Shown: positions 14,489 to 22,378 of the stretch, one piece after another
Position numbering within the stretch: the first letter of the stretch is position 1
How the letters are laid out: the number at the start of each line of letters is the position of its first letter
Virus record (IMG/VR): IMGVR_UViG_3300050343_000050
Span: 1 to 34,765 of that record
Strand: one strand, 5' to 3'
Length of the DNA stretch: 34,765 bases
Source of the DNA: a virus
Notes under the pieces: generated by a model
Told to the model about the DNA's origin: nothing
The model's database searches: none
The model's input: only the letters and a program-made list of their open reading frames with translations
Translations under genes and position numbers: made by a program

Positions 14489-14745
14489 ACGTAAAGATAA
14501 TTAAAATATCTATTATAAAAGACTTTTTGTTAATAAGTATGTGTTTTTTTTATTGAATAGGGGTCAGATATCTTATATTTATTTTTAATAGTATTTTACT
14601 ATTATTTTTTAATATAATATAATATTAATTATTATTTTTTTATAACTATTTTTATAATAGTGAAGTATTAATAAATTGCGAAGTTATATATTTATTTTTA
14701 AATAAAAAAACTATTTGTAAATTATTTTATACACTTATTTACAAT
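14489..14745. other. Very AT-rich non-coding block
   Basis: There is no gene in these 257 bases. From about 14575 to 14745 almost every base is A or T, with runs such as AATATAATATAATATTAATT, and G or C is rare. It may be a DNA-unwinding element, a spacer, or a remnant. I see no clear promoter or strong hairpin in it. Confidence 0.6.
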
Positions 14746-15189
14746 CTATTTAATGTATTTCTCAATTAGCTTTCTTGCAAAGCTTCTAAATCCAAGTACA
14801 TCAATGATTATAGCACCTAAAACATATTTATACCAATTAGGTAAACAATCTAAGTTCTCATAAGAAACTCTTATGTCTTGTGATAAGTTAGTAAAGTTAG
14901 ATTCTTTGTAAGCTATTATAAAAGGAGATACTGTAGCTATAACAACAGGAATAAGAAACAAGTAAGTAACAATCTCATCTTTTAAAGTGTATCGTTTATC
15001 TTGTGCAGTAATTAAATCAATCTGATTATCTGAATCAGTATTAGATAGTATTCTGTCTACTTGAGCCTTTGTTTGAGCCTCTAATATAGAATGTTCTTGT
15101 TGTGCTTTTAAACGCTTTAATTCAGCTCTATTCTTTAAAGCATCTTTACCTATACCTAAAAGGTCTCCTATTATCTTAAATATATTCAT
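14746..15189 (-). CDS. Membrane protein, possible 3TM-type holin or lysis protein
   Basis: A 147-aa protein: an N-terminal amphipathic part (MNIFKIIGDLLGIGKDALKN), a coiled-coil-like charged region (about 20-70), a strong transmembrane helix (IVTYLFLIPVVIATVSPFII, near 73-92) and a second hydrophobic segment near 120-135 (WYKYVLGAIIIDVLGF). The layout fits the GTA/3TM holin group seen in gene-transfer agents and phages, and its location beside the M15 lysin supports a lysis role. It could also be a spanin-like protein. Confidence 0.6.
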   Translation of the reverse strand: MNIFKIIGDLLGIGKDALKNRAELKRLKAQQEHSILEAQTKAQVDRILSNTDSDNQIDLITAQDKRYTLKDEIVTYLFLIPVVIATVSPFIIAYKESNFTNLSQDIRVSYENLDCLPNWYKYVLGAIIIDVLGFRSFARKLIEKYIK

Positions 15190-15190
15190 A

Positions 15191-15328
15191 TTATTCCCAT
15201 CTTATTTGTAATTGTCCAAAGAACAAAAATATATTAACTTCTGAGTATTGGAACTGTTCATCAGGTTTGTGATATTGCCATCCAATAATCATTGCATCTG
15301 GCACTAATAAAATTAAGTTTATTTCCAT
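15191..15328 (-). CDS. 45-aa small protein of the lysis region
   Basis: The frame begins MEINLILLVPDAMIIGWQYH and ends FFGQLQIRWE. It ends 1 bp before the start of the 147-aa membrane protein. It is hydrophobic and aromatic but shows no clear membrane helix. The tight link to the holin candidate suggests an accessory in lysis or in the virion. Function unknown. Confidence 0.55.
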   Translation of the reverse strand: MEINLILLVPDAMIIGWQYHKPDEQFQYSEVNIFLFFGQLQIRWE

Positions 15329-15352
15329 AATTTACTCTCGTTTAAAATACGT

Positions 15353-15443
15353 GGGTAATTACTACCCTTGTTATAAAATTAAATTATACCCGATATGATA
15401 TAATATTACCCAATTACCTAAAAATTATACCCGATATGATATA
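15353..15443. repeat. 22-bp direct repeat with an adjoining inverted repeat
   Basis: An identical 22-bp sequence ending in CCCGATATGATATA occurs at 15381-15402 and 15422-15443, 41 bp apart. Next to it GGGTA-ATTAC-TACCC (15353-15367) is a perfect 5-bp inverted repeat. The second copy lies inside the 3' end of the small membrane gene at 15414-15563. It may be a local duplication or a protein-binding site. Confidence 0.8.
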
Positions 15444-15563
15444 AACTAAATGAACAAACCAAGTACATAATATTAATACTCTTGGATATTTTACACAGTC
15501 TGTTCTTATGATTGCTCCCATAATAAACATAACTGAATGAAATAATCCTTTTAATATGTCCAA
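15414..15563 (-). CDS. Small membrane protein next to the M15 lysin
   Basis: The frame from a TTG at 15563 gives 49 aa (MDILKGLFHSVMFIMGAIIR at the start); from the ATG at 15530 it gives 38 aa. Two hydrophobic segments are present, GLFHSVMFIMGAII and RVLILCTWFVHLVYIISGII, with a short charged loop, as in a two-span small holin. The TTG start overlaps the M15 stop by 13 bp, so coupling is likely. Which start is used is uncertain. Confidence 0.45.
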   Translation of the reverse strand: MDILKGLFHSVMFIMGAIIRTDCVKYPRVLILCTWFVHLVYIISGIIFR

Positions 15564-15874
15564 ATTACATTTTGTGATTTATCTAAATCTAAATCTACGT
15601 GAATAAAAGTATCAGCTATTCCTATACGGCTAAATCCAACTGCAAATAAAGCATCTAATATTAAAAAACGTGTTCTGCTATCTTTTGCACTTATATCTAC
15701 TGCTAAACCTTTAATATGACTTGATGAAGGGTTTTTAATTGATAACGGATGTTCTGGACCTCTGTAAGCAGAATTAATAATAAAAGGTATATTAGCGTAT
15801 TCTCTTGCCTCATCTAATTTAGCAAGAAAATCTACATTCATATTCTCCTCTATATTCTTAAAGTATTTACTCAT
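15551..15874 (-). CDS. M15 family peptidase, probable endolysin
   Basis: A zinc peptidase that would cut peptide bridges of the host cell wall at lysis. The 107-aa protein has INSAYRGPEHP (with Arg38), the zinc ligands His53 and Asp60 in SSHIKGLAVDIS, and His92 in FIHVDLD. It is a single-domain M15_3-type enzyme with no wall-binding domain. It overlaps the small holin-like gene by 8 bp, a normal lysis cassette. Confidence 0.88.
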   Translation of the reverse strand: MSKYFKNIEENMNVDFLAKLDEAREYANIPFIINSAYRGPEHPLSIKNPSSSHIKGLAVDISAKDSRTRFLILDALFAVGFSRIGIADTFIHVDLDLDKSQNVIWTY

Positions 15875-16022
15875 TCTTTTTTGATAGTTTAAAAATCTTT
15901 AAAACAGTATAAACAATAGTAACTGTTAGTAAAGTTAATTTTAACCACATCTCAACATCTGTAAAACTTACTGAAAACGCAGCAAAGTTTATAAATCCCA
16001 TTTTCAAATCATTCATATCCAT
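15867..16022 (-). CDS. 51-aa putative holin
   Basis: The frame begins MDMNDLKMGFINFAAFSVSF and has a clear transmembrane helix near residues 26-43 (MWLKLTLLTVTIVYTVLKIF), then a basic tail (KLSKKNE). The stop overlaps the M15 start by 8 bp. Size, membrane helix, charged C terminus and direct coupling to an endolysin support a holin, though single-span. The start could also be the second Met (codon 3). Confidence 0.65.
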   Translation of the reverse strand: MDMNDLKMGFINFAAFSVSFTDVEMWLKLTLLTVTIVYTVLKIFKLSKKNE

Positions 16023-16034
16023 AGCAGTAGATTA

Positions 16035-16388
16035 TTAGAATTTCAAGTCTTGATATTTAAGACCTAAAAATCCGTGTATTCCTTCATTGTTAATATCAAC
16101 TTCGTAAGATTTCCAACCATAAGGATGGTCTATTTCTTCATCTTCATCAGCTTCTAAATCTCTCCAAAGAACATCTACTAAATAACCTTCTCCGAATACT
16201 GTTTCAGATATTACTTCTTCTTCATCATATACTGCTTCTTCTAAAACCTCATAACCAAGTTTTGTAACAGTATGTTTATGTGTTGGATAGTTGTTACCAT
16301 TTTCATCTTGTGCTATTCCTAAACCTTCTATTTTAGATTCAGCTTGTTCTTTTGAATTGAATCTATATTTACCTATATTTAATCCCAT
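16035..16388 (-). CDS. Hypothetical acidic protein downstream of the fibre genes
   Basis: A 117-aa very acidic protein (for example VLEEAVYDEEEVISETVFGE and RDLEADEDEEIDHPYG). It has no recognised domain. It lies 3 bp after the second LamG-like fibre gene and may be a virion or fibre-assembly protein. The regular alternation of hydrophobic and acidic residues suggests beta strands. Confidence 0.65.
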   Translation of the reverse strand: MGLNIGKYRFNSKEQAESKIEGLGIAQDENGNNYPTHKHTVTKLGYEVLEEAVYDEEEVISETVFGEGYLVDVLWRDLEADEDEEIDHPYGWKSYEVDINNEGIHGFLGLKYQDLKF

Positions 16389-16391
16389 AAT

Positions 16392-17525
16392 TTATATTGT
16401 TGTTAATGTTATTAGTTCAGCATCAGTCAATGCAGTATTATAAACTCTTAAATCTTTTATGTATTTACTTGAATCTCCAGAACTATGATATATATATTGA
16501 AAATCAGTACTTGAAATTGTACTTGTAGTTTCTTCAACACCATTTACATAAATAGAAAGGTTTAAGCTATCCCATTTAACTGCTACTTTATAATTTACTC
16601 CACTTGGTAAACTTACTAATTCAGTAAATGAACTATCTCTTTTACCTATCCTAAAAGCACCAGTTTCGCTCATTGATATTTCAATAGATTGTGGACTTGG
16701 AAAACTATTATCACTACCTAAAACTAAACCACCAGTAGATGTTACTCTTTCGGTAGAATAATCAAATTTAATTTCTGTATAATAAACTCCTTGTGTTGAA
16801 TTTATGTAATTTGATAAATCTCCAGAATCTAACTCTAAATCTGCACCTCTTGATGCTGTTCCACTTGTTGTTGGAATATATGAAGTTGCATATGGTTTTT
16901 CTTCAACTTGTCCAAAAGCAACATCTACTTCATCTCCTTCATTATTTAATACAATCCCTAATCTAACTGCCGTAAAAGTAGCAGCTAAAGTATATTGTGC
17001 TTCAAATCTTTGCCATTCATTTGTGATTGTGATTGCATTGTTACTTGTTGCAGAACCAACTCTTAAAAAACAACTTGTTACACTTGAACTCTTGATATAT
17101 ATAGAACCAGTAAAAACTCTATCATTTGATGGGTCTGCTGATACTGTTACTAATTGTTGAAACGCTTTATTAGTTCCATCTAATGCTGTTAATCTTGCAC
17201 CATTTAAAGTACCATCTGGAGAAAGAACAGAATTAGCTGATTTACTTACATCAAATACACTCCAATCAGATTGACTAAAATCTTGACTATAAAGTGCTAA
17301 ATTAACACTTGCAGGTTCTAATAATAGACTTGGACAACTCCCATCAGAATAATCCAATCTGGGTACATCTGTTGCTACTTGTTCTATTAAACCATCTTTA
17401 TTTACCCTTGTACCTGCATTATTTCTATCAAAGGTAAAATCTCCATCTCCATTTGTAGGAAGTACAGAATAAACCTTTTGAGCCTTATAACCACTTGGTA
17501 TCATTGTTAAAGTTGGTATTGCCAT
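16392..17525 (-). CDS. LamG-like fibre/receptor-binding protein, paralogue 2
   Basis: A 377-aa protein built from a N-terminal segment with FDRNNAGTRVNKDGLIEQVA, a carbohydrate-binding-like beta domain (about 75-220, ALYSQDFSQSDWSVF then SGSIYIKSSSV-like strands) and a concanavalin/LamG-like domain at the C terminus. It ends LTDAELITLTTI, like its neighbour. It is the 3' member of a tandem pair with 17533-18738. Such proteins form tail fibres or head decorations that bind host surface sugars. Confidence 0.75.
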   Translation of the reverse strand: MAIPTLTMIPSGYKAQKVYSVLPTNGDGDFTFDRNNAGTRVNKDGLIEQVATDVPRLDYSDGSCPSLLLEPASVNLALYSQDFSQSDWSVFDVSKSANSVLSPDGTLNGARLTALDGTNKAFQQLVTVSADPSNDRVFTGSIYIKSSSVTSCFLRVGSATSNNAITITNEWQRFEAQYTLAATFTAVRLGIVLNNEGDEVDVAFGQVEEKPYATSYIPTTSGTASRGADLELDSGDLSNYINSTQGVYYTEIKFDYSTERVTSTGGLVLGSDNSFPSPQSIEISMSETGAFRIGKRDSSFTELVSLPSGVNYKVAVKWDSLNLSIYVNGVEETTSTISSTDFQYIYHSSGDSSKYIKDLRVYNTALTDAELITLTTI

Positions 17526-17532
17526 ATTTTAT

Positions 17533-18738
17533 TTATATTGTTGTTAAACAAGTTAGTTCTGCATCTGTTAATGCTTCTTCGAATACTGATACGCATTTGA
17601 CGTTTCCGATAAATTTATTACCAACATCACCACCCGATGTAAAATTAAGTTCGTTTAAAGTTGGAACCGCTCCAGTTATATTAGAATGTTCTTCAACACC
17701 GTTAATCCAAATAGCGTAATCATCTTGCTTGTATTTTATAGCTACTTTATTAAAAGCAGTAATATCGCTTAATGTAGAATTTCTAAAAAGAACAGTACTA
17801 CCCCCTGATGTTACTTGAACTGAAATAGTATTTTCAACACTGTTTAACGTAAACCTAATTCTTTCATCAACCCCTCCATTAGATAAGCTAATAGATTCAA
17901 AATTATTTATTGAAGTTAAAGCTGCAACTTCTAAATATAAAACTCCTTCTGTTGAACTTATTAAATCACTACTTCCTGCATTTGTTGCTGAATCTGCACT
18001 TCGTGTTACTGCACTTCCAGTTGTTGGAATATATGAAGTTGCGTAGCTTCCGACTTCTATTTGCGCTCCCCAAATATGAACGCTTTTATCAATAGCATTA
18101 TTTAAGAAAAATCCGTAATTAACATTTCCAGTAGCAGTAGCAGTAAATTTAACACTACATCTATACCAACCGTTTCCGTAATTTTCTATTTTTGGTTCAG
18201 TAAAAGTTCCAAAGTTACTTATAACAGTTCCGTTTTCTATATTAAAGTAAGCGTTACCACTTTGTGTAAAATTTACTATTACAAATTCATTAATGTCTAT
18301 AAATTTAGTAAAAACTGATATTGTATAAACATCTCCAGATGTTACTGAAATACCATCAAATATATAACTTGATGAACCGCTTACTCCTACAAGTTTATCA
18401 GCATCTAATAAACCACTTGGAGAAATTGCATCATTTGGTGTTATTGATGCCCTTGTTTTATTCCAAATACCATTGTCAAATTCCTCACTATAAATTTGTA
18501 GATTACTCCTACTCGGTTCTAATAACCAACTGCCACAACCACCTTCATAATTTATTCTTGGTAAATCAACTCCTACGCTTTCAATATTACCACTTGCATT
18601 TACTCTTGTACCTGGATTGTTTCTTGTAAATGTAAAATCAGCATAAGGACTTTCACTTGGCTTAACACTATGTAAAACTCCATCACTATATGCAGTTGGT
18701 GTCGTTATTATACTCGCTTTTTCTAATAAATTACTCAT
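17533..18738 (-). CDS. LamG-like fibre/receptor-binding protein, paralogue 1
   Basis: A 401-aa protein with the same plan as 16392-17525: FTFTRNNPGTRVNASGNIES, WLLEPSRSNLQIYSEEFDNG, a beta-rich middle, the shared PYATSYIPTTG-type loop near 230, and a LamG-like C terminus ending LTDAELTCLTTI. The two share motifs along their whole length but are diverged, so the duplication is old. It shares one base with the 63-aa gene upstream and is followed 7 bp later by its paralogue. Confidence 0.75.
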   Translation of the reverse strand: MSNLLEKASIITTPTAYSDGVLHSVKPSESPYADFTFTRNNPGTRVNASGNIESVGVDLPRINYEGGCGSWLLEPSRSNLQIYSEEFDNGIWNKTRASITPNDAISPSGLLDADKLVGVSGSSSYIFDGISVTSGDVYTISVFTKFIDINEFVIVNFTQSGNAYFNIENGTVISNFGTFTEPKIENYGNGWYRCSVKFTATATGNVNYGFFLNNAIDKSVHIWGAQIEVGSYATSYIPTTGSAVTRSADSATNAGSSDLISSTEGVLYLEVAALTSINNFESISLSNGGVDERIRFTLNSVENTISVQVTSGGSTVLFRNSTLSDITAFNKVAIKYKQDDYAIWINGVEEHSNITGAVPTLNELNFTSGGDVGNKFIGNVKCVSVFEEALTDAELTCLTTI

Positions 18739-18929
18739 TATTCACAGTTTTCTAAATCAGTTAATATTGCAAGTGAAGAAGTTGCATTCTCATAATACGT
18801 TGCTCTTGCCTCTAATAAACCTAAAAGTCTTGACCCTTCACTCGGAAAAGCATATTCATAATAAATATTTCCCCAACCAGTTGCAGTTGGATTTCCCCAC
18901 CAAGAACTGTTATATATTTCGTTTGCCAT
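18738..18929 (-). CDS. 63-aa small virion-type protein
   Basis: The frame begins MANEIYNSSWWGNPTATGWG and ends LTDLENCE. It is rich in Trp, Tyr and Gly, as are small structural phage proteins, and its end overlaps the first fibre gene by one base. The start of the late unit with a promoter-like motif (18981-19011) lies 51 bp upstream. It could be a fibre chaperone or minor virion protein. Confidence 0.6.
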   Translation of the reverse strand: MANEIYNSSWWGNPTATGWGNIYYEYAFPSEGSRLLGLLEARATYYENATSSLAILTDLENCE

Positions 18930-18980
18930 TTTTCTCTTTTTTAATCTCTTTACTAAAACTATTATAAAAAGTATTTAGCT

Positions 18981-19011
18981 TTATTATGTTAACTGTTTTT
19001 GTCTTATATGT
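18981..19011 (-). promoter_or_regulatory. Putative late promoter before the fibre genes (weaker match)
   Basis: On the minus strand ACA (19011-19009) is followed after 17 bases by AGTTAACATAATAA (18994-18981), 11 of 14 matches to the consensus. It lies in the 99-bp gap between the connector stop and the 63-aa gene start, 51 bp from that start. The gap holds no gene. Confidence 0.45.
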
Positions 19012-19028
19012 CTTTTTTTTTCTATCCA

Positions 19029-19541
19029 TTATAAAACAAAACTTGAAAAATCATTAGCATCTTTATCAGGGTACATATCTCCATTACTATTGTTATTGTA
19101 CTCAGGATATTTATTACTATTAAAACAGATATAATCTAAAAACCTCTTAGTATAAAATTCTGCTCTATCATTTATCTTACTCATCATTCTATCTACATCA
19201 CTATAATTAACAGAGTCAGAGTCTTCCCCTCTATGCTTCGATATACCTCCATTATCGATTTTAAACATAGAGAAAGGAAAGTACTCTGCTTGAGTAAACC
19301 ATATTAACATTGGCTTAATATAAACGTCTCTAAGGCTCTTGTAATCACTATTAGCAGGTAAGTCTATATCTCCCGATATTATCAAAGCCTGTAACTTGTC
19401 GTATAGGTTTCCACCTAAATAATTTTGGATATGTATATCCTGTGCTACCTCAATAAAGTGAATTAGCTTGTCAGCATCAGTACTACCACTAATTATTGAC
19501 TTAGCCTTTAAATCTTGTATTGTTATGAATAATGCTTTCAT
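19029..19541 (-). CDS. Head-tail connector-like protein (DUF6712 type)
   Basis: A 170-aa protein probably sitting between portal and tail. The pattern of an N-terminal helical part (ADKLIHFIEVAQDIHIQNYL), GGNLYDKLQALIIS and a middle helix pair (YIKPMLIWFTQAEYFPFSMF) fits the DUF6712 proteins found next to portals in Bacteroidota phages. It overlaps the portal stop by 4 bp. The C-terminal tail is polar and Asn-rich. Confidence 0.65.
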   Translation of the reverse strand: MKALFITIQDLKAKSIISGSTDADKLIHFIEVAQDIHIQNYLGGNLYDKLQALIISGDIDLPANSDYKSLRDVYIKPMLIWFTQAEYFPFSMFKIDNGGISKHRGEDSDSVNYSDVDRMMSKINDRAEFYTKRFLDYICFNSNKYPEYNNNSNGDMYPDKDANDFSSFVL

Positions 19542-21304
19542 ATACCTAAAGTCTTTTTTATTTTATTTAAAGTACTTCGATAAGCACCTTTATCTGCTCT
19601 ATCTATCATTCTTTCTCCCATCTCACTTGGATTGTTAGGTTCTTTTAAACCATCTCCATAAGCGTTAGCTGAATCAACTTGCTTACCATCTTTCTTCTTG
19701 TAAACTCTTAACTCCCAATAGTGATGGCAGTTCTTTCCTCCCTTATATTTTAGCAAACTATAGTTTCTGCCTTTATGGCCTAACTCCTTGTTTACACCTC
19801 TAAAAGACATCATATTAATATCTTCCTTTCTAAATACTACTTTTCTACCTGTTAGTAACTCCATTCTCTTACAGAAATCTCTACTGTTCGGAGACTTTCT
19901 TTCTGGCATATAAGCATATCTTATTTTATACACACCATCATCTTCTGATGATGCTTTATCAGAATACTTGATTTCAGCCATTTTAACGGACTCATTTTCG
20001 TCTTGGTATATCTCACTATGGATTACCTCCCAATCATCGCTTAAAACCTCTCCTAAGGCCTCTAATTGATTAATCATATCATCTCCTTCGTCTTCAGAAA
20101 AGTCTTTATTGTCTTCAGCAGATAATTTTTCTCCTGTTTCCTCTTCTTTTCTAATCTTAGTAGATACGTTATCTAACTCTGTAAATTCGATTGGTTGTAA
20201 TGTTACGAAGTATAAATCTTGATATACTTTGTTAAATTCAAGTATCTCTGTTAATCCGTATATGATACCATCTTGAAATGGTCTGATAATAACGTTATCC
20301 ATTAATACAGATGCAGTTCTTAACTCTTCTGCATTGTTACCGAATCCTGTATTGTCTTTAATACCTAAAAGTATTGGAGATACAATTCCGTGTCCTAACA
20401 TTATCTTCTCTCTTGCCTCATCAGATAAGAATTGGTATTGAGCGTGAGCATCTGGTAAATGTATAGCCTCTATATCAGCTTTAGTTTCTGCTGATTCGTT
20501 AAAAGCAATAATAGCTTTACCACTATTAGAACTACCACTAAACTTCTGATTAATTTTACTCTCTATTGCTTGTTGAGTCTCAGAATTTGGTATTCCATTA
20601 TTAAAGTTTACAAATAAACTCGGTTGTAAGCCATTTTCTATATTCGATAAATGATAGTTCGATACCTCTGCTTCTAACTCGCTATATTGTAAAGATGCTT
20701 GATAATCTACTGTAGAGTAGTAATAGAAACCACTTCTATAAGGTTTAAATACATAAAGCTCGTTTACTTGAGATTTACTACCATTACCAAATGTAGGTAT
20801 TCTTTTAGGATTATCTGAGTTCTTACAGTCTTTCCAAGAAGGATGATAGTAATAAGCCTTTATAACACCCTTAGTAGCTTTCTCTGCTCTAAGAGTCTCC
20901 ATAGGAAAGTGAGATACTTTTAGTATTTTTGTTTTAGCTTTATTGTATGTTAGTTGCATAACACCTTGTCCTAACAATTTATAGTCATTAACAAGTCTTT
21001 TAACCTCTCTTGGTCTAAGCAACTTTTTCATTCTAACATAATCTTCAGGAAATAAGTCTGAATTAGTAGACTCTAAACCTCTACCATAAATCATATCAAC
21101 AATACCATTAATACATCTACCATTGGTAGGACTATCAAGATACCTATCTATAAGATTATCAAAATAATCATTATCATCCCCAAATGCAACCCACTCTTTA
21201 TTGTGAACCTCTTTGATTGTAGGAACTTGGTAAGAAGACATATTGACAACTCTAATGCTATCTTTATATTCTTTACTAACTGTATTTTTCTTATTTGAAC
21301 TCAT
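19538..21304 (-). CDS. Portal protein with extra C-terminal domain
   Basis: Forms the ring in the capsid vertex through which DNA passes. The 588-aa protein has the portal-like core (YDRYLDSPTNGR-like helix at about 50-65, LLGQGVMQLTYN, PFMETL-like strand) followed by the long helical crown with acidic residues (about 400-440). A C-terminal domain from about 470 has RDFCKRMELLTGRKVVFRKE, then YKGGKNCHHYWELRVYKK. This segment is seen in other Bacteroidota phage structural proteins but its role is unclear. It shares one base with the 120-aa gene upstream. Confidence 0.8.
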   Translation of the reverse strand: MSSNKKNTVSKEYKDSIRVVNMSSYQVPTIKEVHNKEWVAFGDDNDYFDNLIDRYLDSPTNGRCINGIVDMIYGRGLESTNSDLFPEDYVRMKKLLRPREVKRLVNDYKLLGQGVMQLTYNKAKTKILKVSHFPMETLRAEKATKGVIKAYYYHPSWKDCKNSDNPKRIPTFGNGSKSQVNELYVFKPYRSGFYYYSTVDYQASLQYSELEAEVSNYHLSNIENGLQPSLFVNFNNGIPNSETQQAIESKINQKFSGSSNSGKAIIAFNESAETKADIEAIHLPDAHAQYQFLSDEAREKIMLGHGIVSPILLGIKDNTGFGNNAEELRTASVLMDNVIIRPFQDGIIYGLTEILEFNKVYQDLYFVTLQPIEFTELDNVSTKIRKEEETGEKLSAEDNKDFSEDEGDDMINQLEALGEVLSDDWEVIHSEIYQDENESVKMAEIKYSDKASSEDDGVYKIRYAYMPERKSPNSRDFCKRMELLTGRKVVFRKEDINMMSFRGVNKELGHKGRNYSLLKYKGGKNCHHYWELRVYKKKDGKQVDSANAYGDGLKEPNNPSEMGERMIDRADKGAYRSTLNKIKKTLGI

Positions 21305-21666
21305 TATATTATGTATGTGTTATCATCTACTATACTATAAGGCTTGTATATTGTGCCATTACCTATCTCGTGTTTCTCAGTTACTCTTTCTGAAGCAGTC
21401 TGAGATGTTACATATATCTTATCTCTATACCAAAGCTCACTATCTTTAGTTATCTCTAAATAATAAGTAGAGTCCTCTTCAAGTATTGTTGATTGAAAAG
21501 TAACTTCAGTAAAGTTTACTATATTGCTTAAAGTAGCATTTGTTATAGATTCTTCTTTACCATCTCCATCTCTTCTTATATTTAAAACGAATACTCCTGA
21601 CAAGTTTGAACTTCTCGGTGCAATCGTAATTGTTTTATCTCCTGATGTCGGTTGTAATATTAACAT
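21304..21666 (-). CDS. Putative minor virion protein
   Basis: A 120-aa beta-rich protein with no recognised family (GVFVLNIRRDGDGKEES, TFQSTILEEDSTYYLEIT, WYRDKIYVTSQTA). It lies between the tail tube gene and the portal gene and shares one base with the portal. Position suggests a head or tail structural role. Its start ATG is the end of the late motif at 21665-21678, so the mRNA may lack a leader. Confidence 0.6.
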   Translation of the reverse strand: MLILQPTSGDKTITIAPRSSNLSGVFVLNIRRDGDGKEESITNATLSNIVNFTEVTFQSTILEEDSTYYLEITKDSELWYRDKIYVTSQTASERVTEKHEIGNGTIYKPYSIVDDNTYII

Positions 21667-21695
21667 ACTATGATAACTAAATAATTTATTTTTGT
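21665..21695 (-). promoter_or_regulatory. Putative late promoter before the portal group
   Basis: On the minus strand ACA (21695-21693) is followed 17 bases later by AGTTATCATAGTAT (21678-21665), which ends in the start ATG of the 120-aa gene. It follows the terminator at 21706-21733 directly, so it starts a new transcription unit after the tail tube gene. Confidence 0.7.
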
Positions 21696-21705
21696 TTTAT
21701 TTAAT

Positions 21706-21733
21706 AAAAAAACCCCACCAAATGGTAGGGTTT
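21706..21733 (-). terminator. Terminator after the tail tube gene
   Basis: On the minus strand AAACCC and GGGTTT form the outer stem and ACC/GGT the inner, with one mismatch and an AAAT/ATTT loop (21710-21733). A run of seven T follows (21712-21706). It sits 23 bp after the tail tube stop and just before the late promoter at 21665-21695. Confidence 0.85.
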
Positions 21734-21755
21734 AGTTTAATTGATAAAAATACTA

Positions 21756-22295
21756 TTATACAATAGTAAATCCTGCATCTTCAATATTTGAAACTGCATT
21801 ATCTCCAGTTTTGTATATGAAATTTGCAGGTGCTTTTTCCATACCTGTAAAAGTCAAAGTATATCCACTCATATCAGCCATAGCACCACCTGTTACTACA
21901 GTTCCTCCTGTTACATCCATTCCATACTCAGCTCCAGCTAAAAATACATTTCCGTTATTGTCTTCGATAAGAATATTTGGTCTTCCGAAAGATAATAATT
22001 TAATAGTATTGTGGTCTTCTTTAGTTAATTTTTTAAGTGTCAATTCTAACACTTGCTCGAAAGCAGTAGTTCCATTCTCTCTACTTGATTGAATGTTTTC
22101 TGTATAGGTAGAGTTTCCTCTAACCTCGTATTTGTAAGCATTCGGAGTACCAACAACACCATCAATTACATCTGTATCTGTAGCATCGTAGGTTATACTG
22201 GTTATGTCTCCAAAATTTACAAAATAAACAGCATTGATTCCTCCAACACTATCTTTACAAGGTTCTGTTCTACCTAAAGTAATATCACAAGCCAT
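21756..22295 (-). CDS. Putative major tail (tube) protein
   Basis: A 179-aa protein of beta strands, with the typical acidic N terminus (MACDITLGRTEPCKDSVGG), a long VYFVNFGDITSITYDATDTD strand region and a C-terminal GYTLTFTGMEKAPANFIYKT strand. Length and order fit phage tail tube proteins, and it sits between the major capsid gene and the portal group. It has its own terminator downstream and a terminator upstream (22325-22355), suggesting separate dosage. Confidence 0.7.
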   Translation of the reverse strand: MACDITLGRTEPCKDSVGGINAVYFVNFGDITSITYDATDTDVIDGVVGTPNAYKYEVRGNSTYTENIQSSRENGTTAFEQVLELTLKKLTKEDHNTIKLLSFGRPNILIEDNNGNVFLAGAEYGMDVTGGTVVTGGAMADMSGYTLTFTGMEKAPANFIYKTGDNAVSNIEDAGFTIV

Positions 22296-22324
22296 AATAT
22301 TTATTTTTTTTAATTATTAGTTAT

Positions 22325-22355
22325 AAAAAAAGGGTAGGTAGTAATTACCCACCCT
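22325..22355 (-). terminator. Terminator after the major capsid gene
   Basis: On the minus strand AGGGT-(A)-GGTA pairs with TACC-(C)-ACCCT around loop ATTAC, followed by seven T (22331-22325). It lies 24 bp after the capsid stop. It may reduce but not stop transcription into the tail tube gene, since no promoter motif is seen in the rest of the gap. Confidence 0.8.
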
Positions 22356-22378
22356 CTTTCTGTTTATTTATTTGAATC

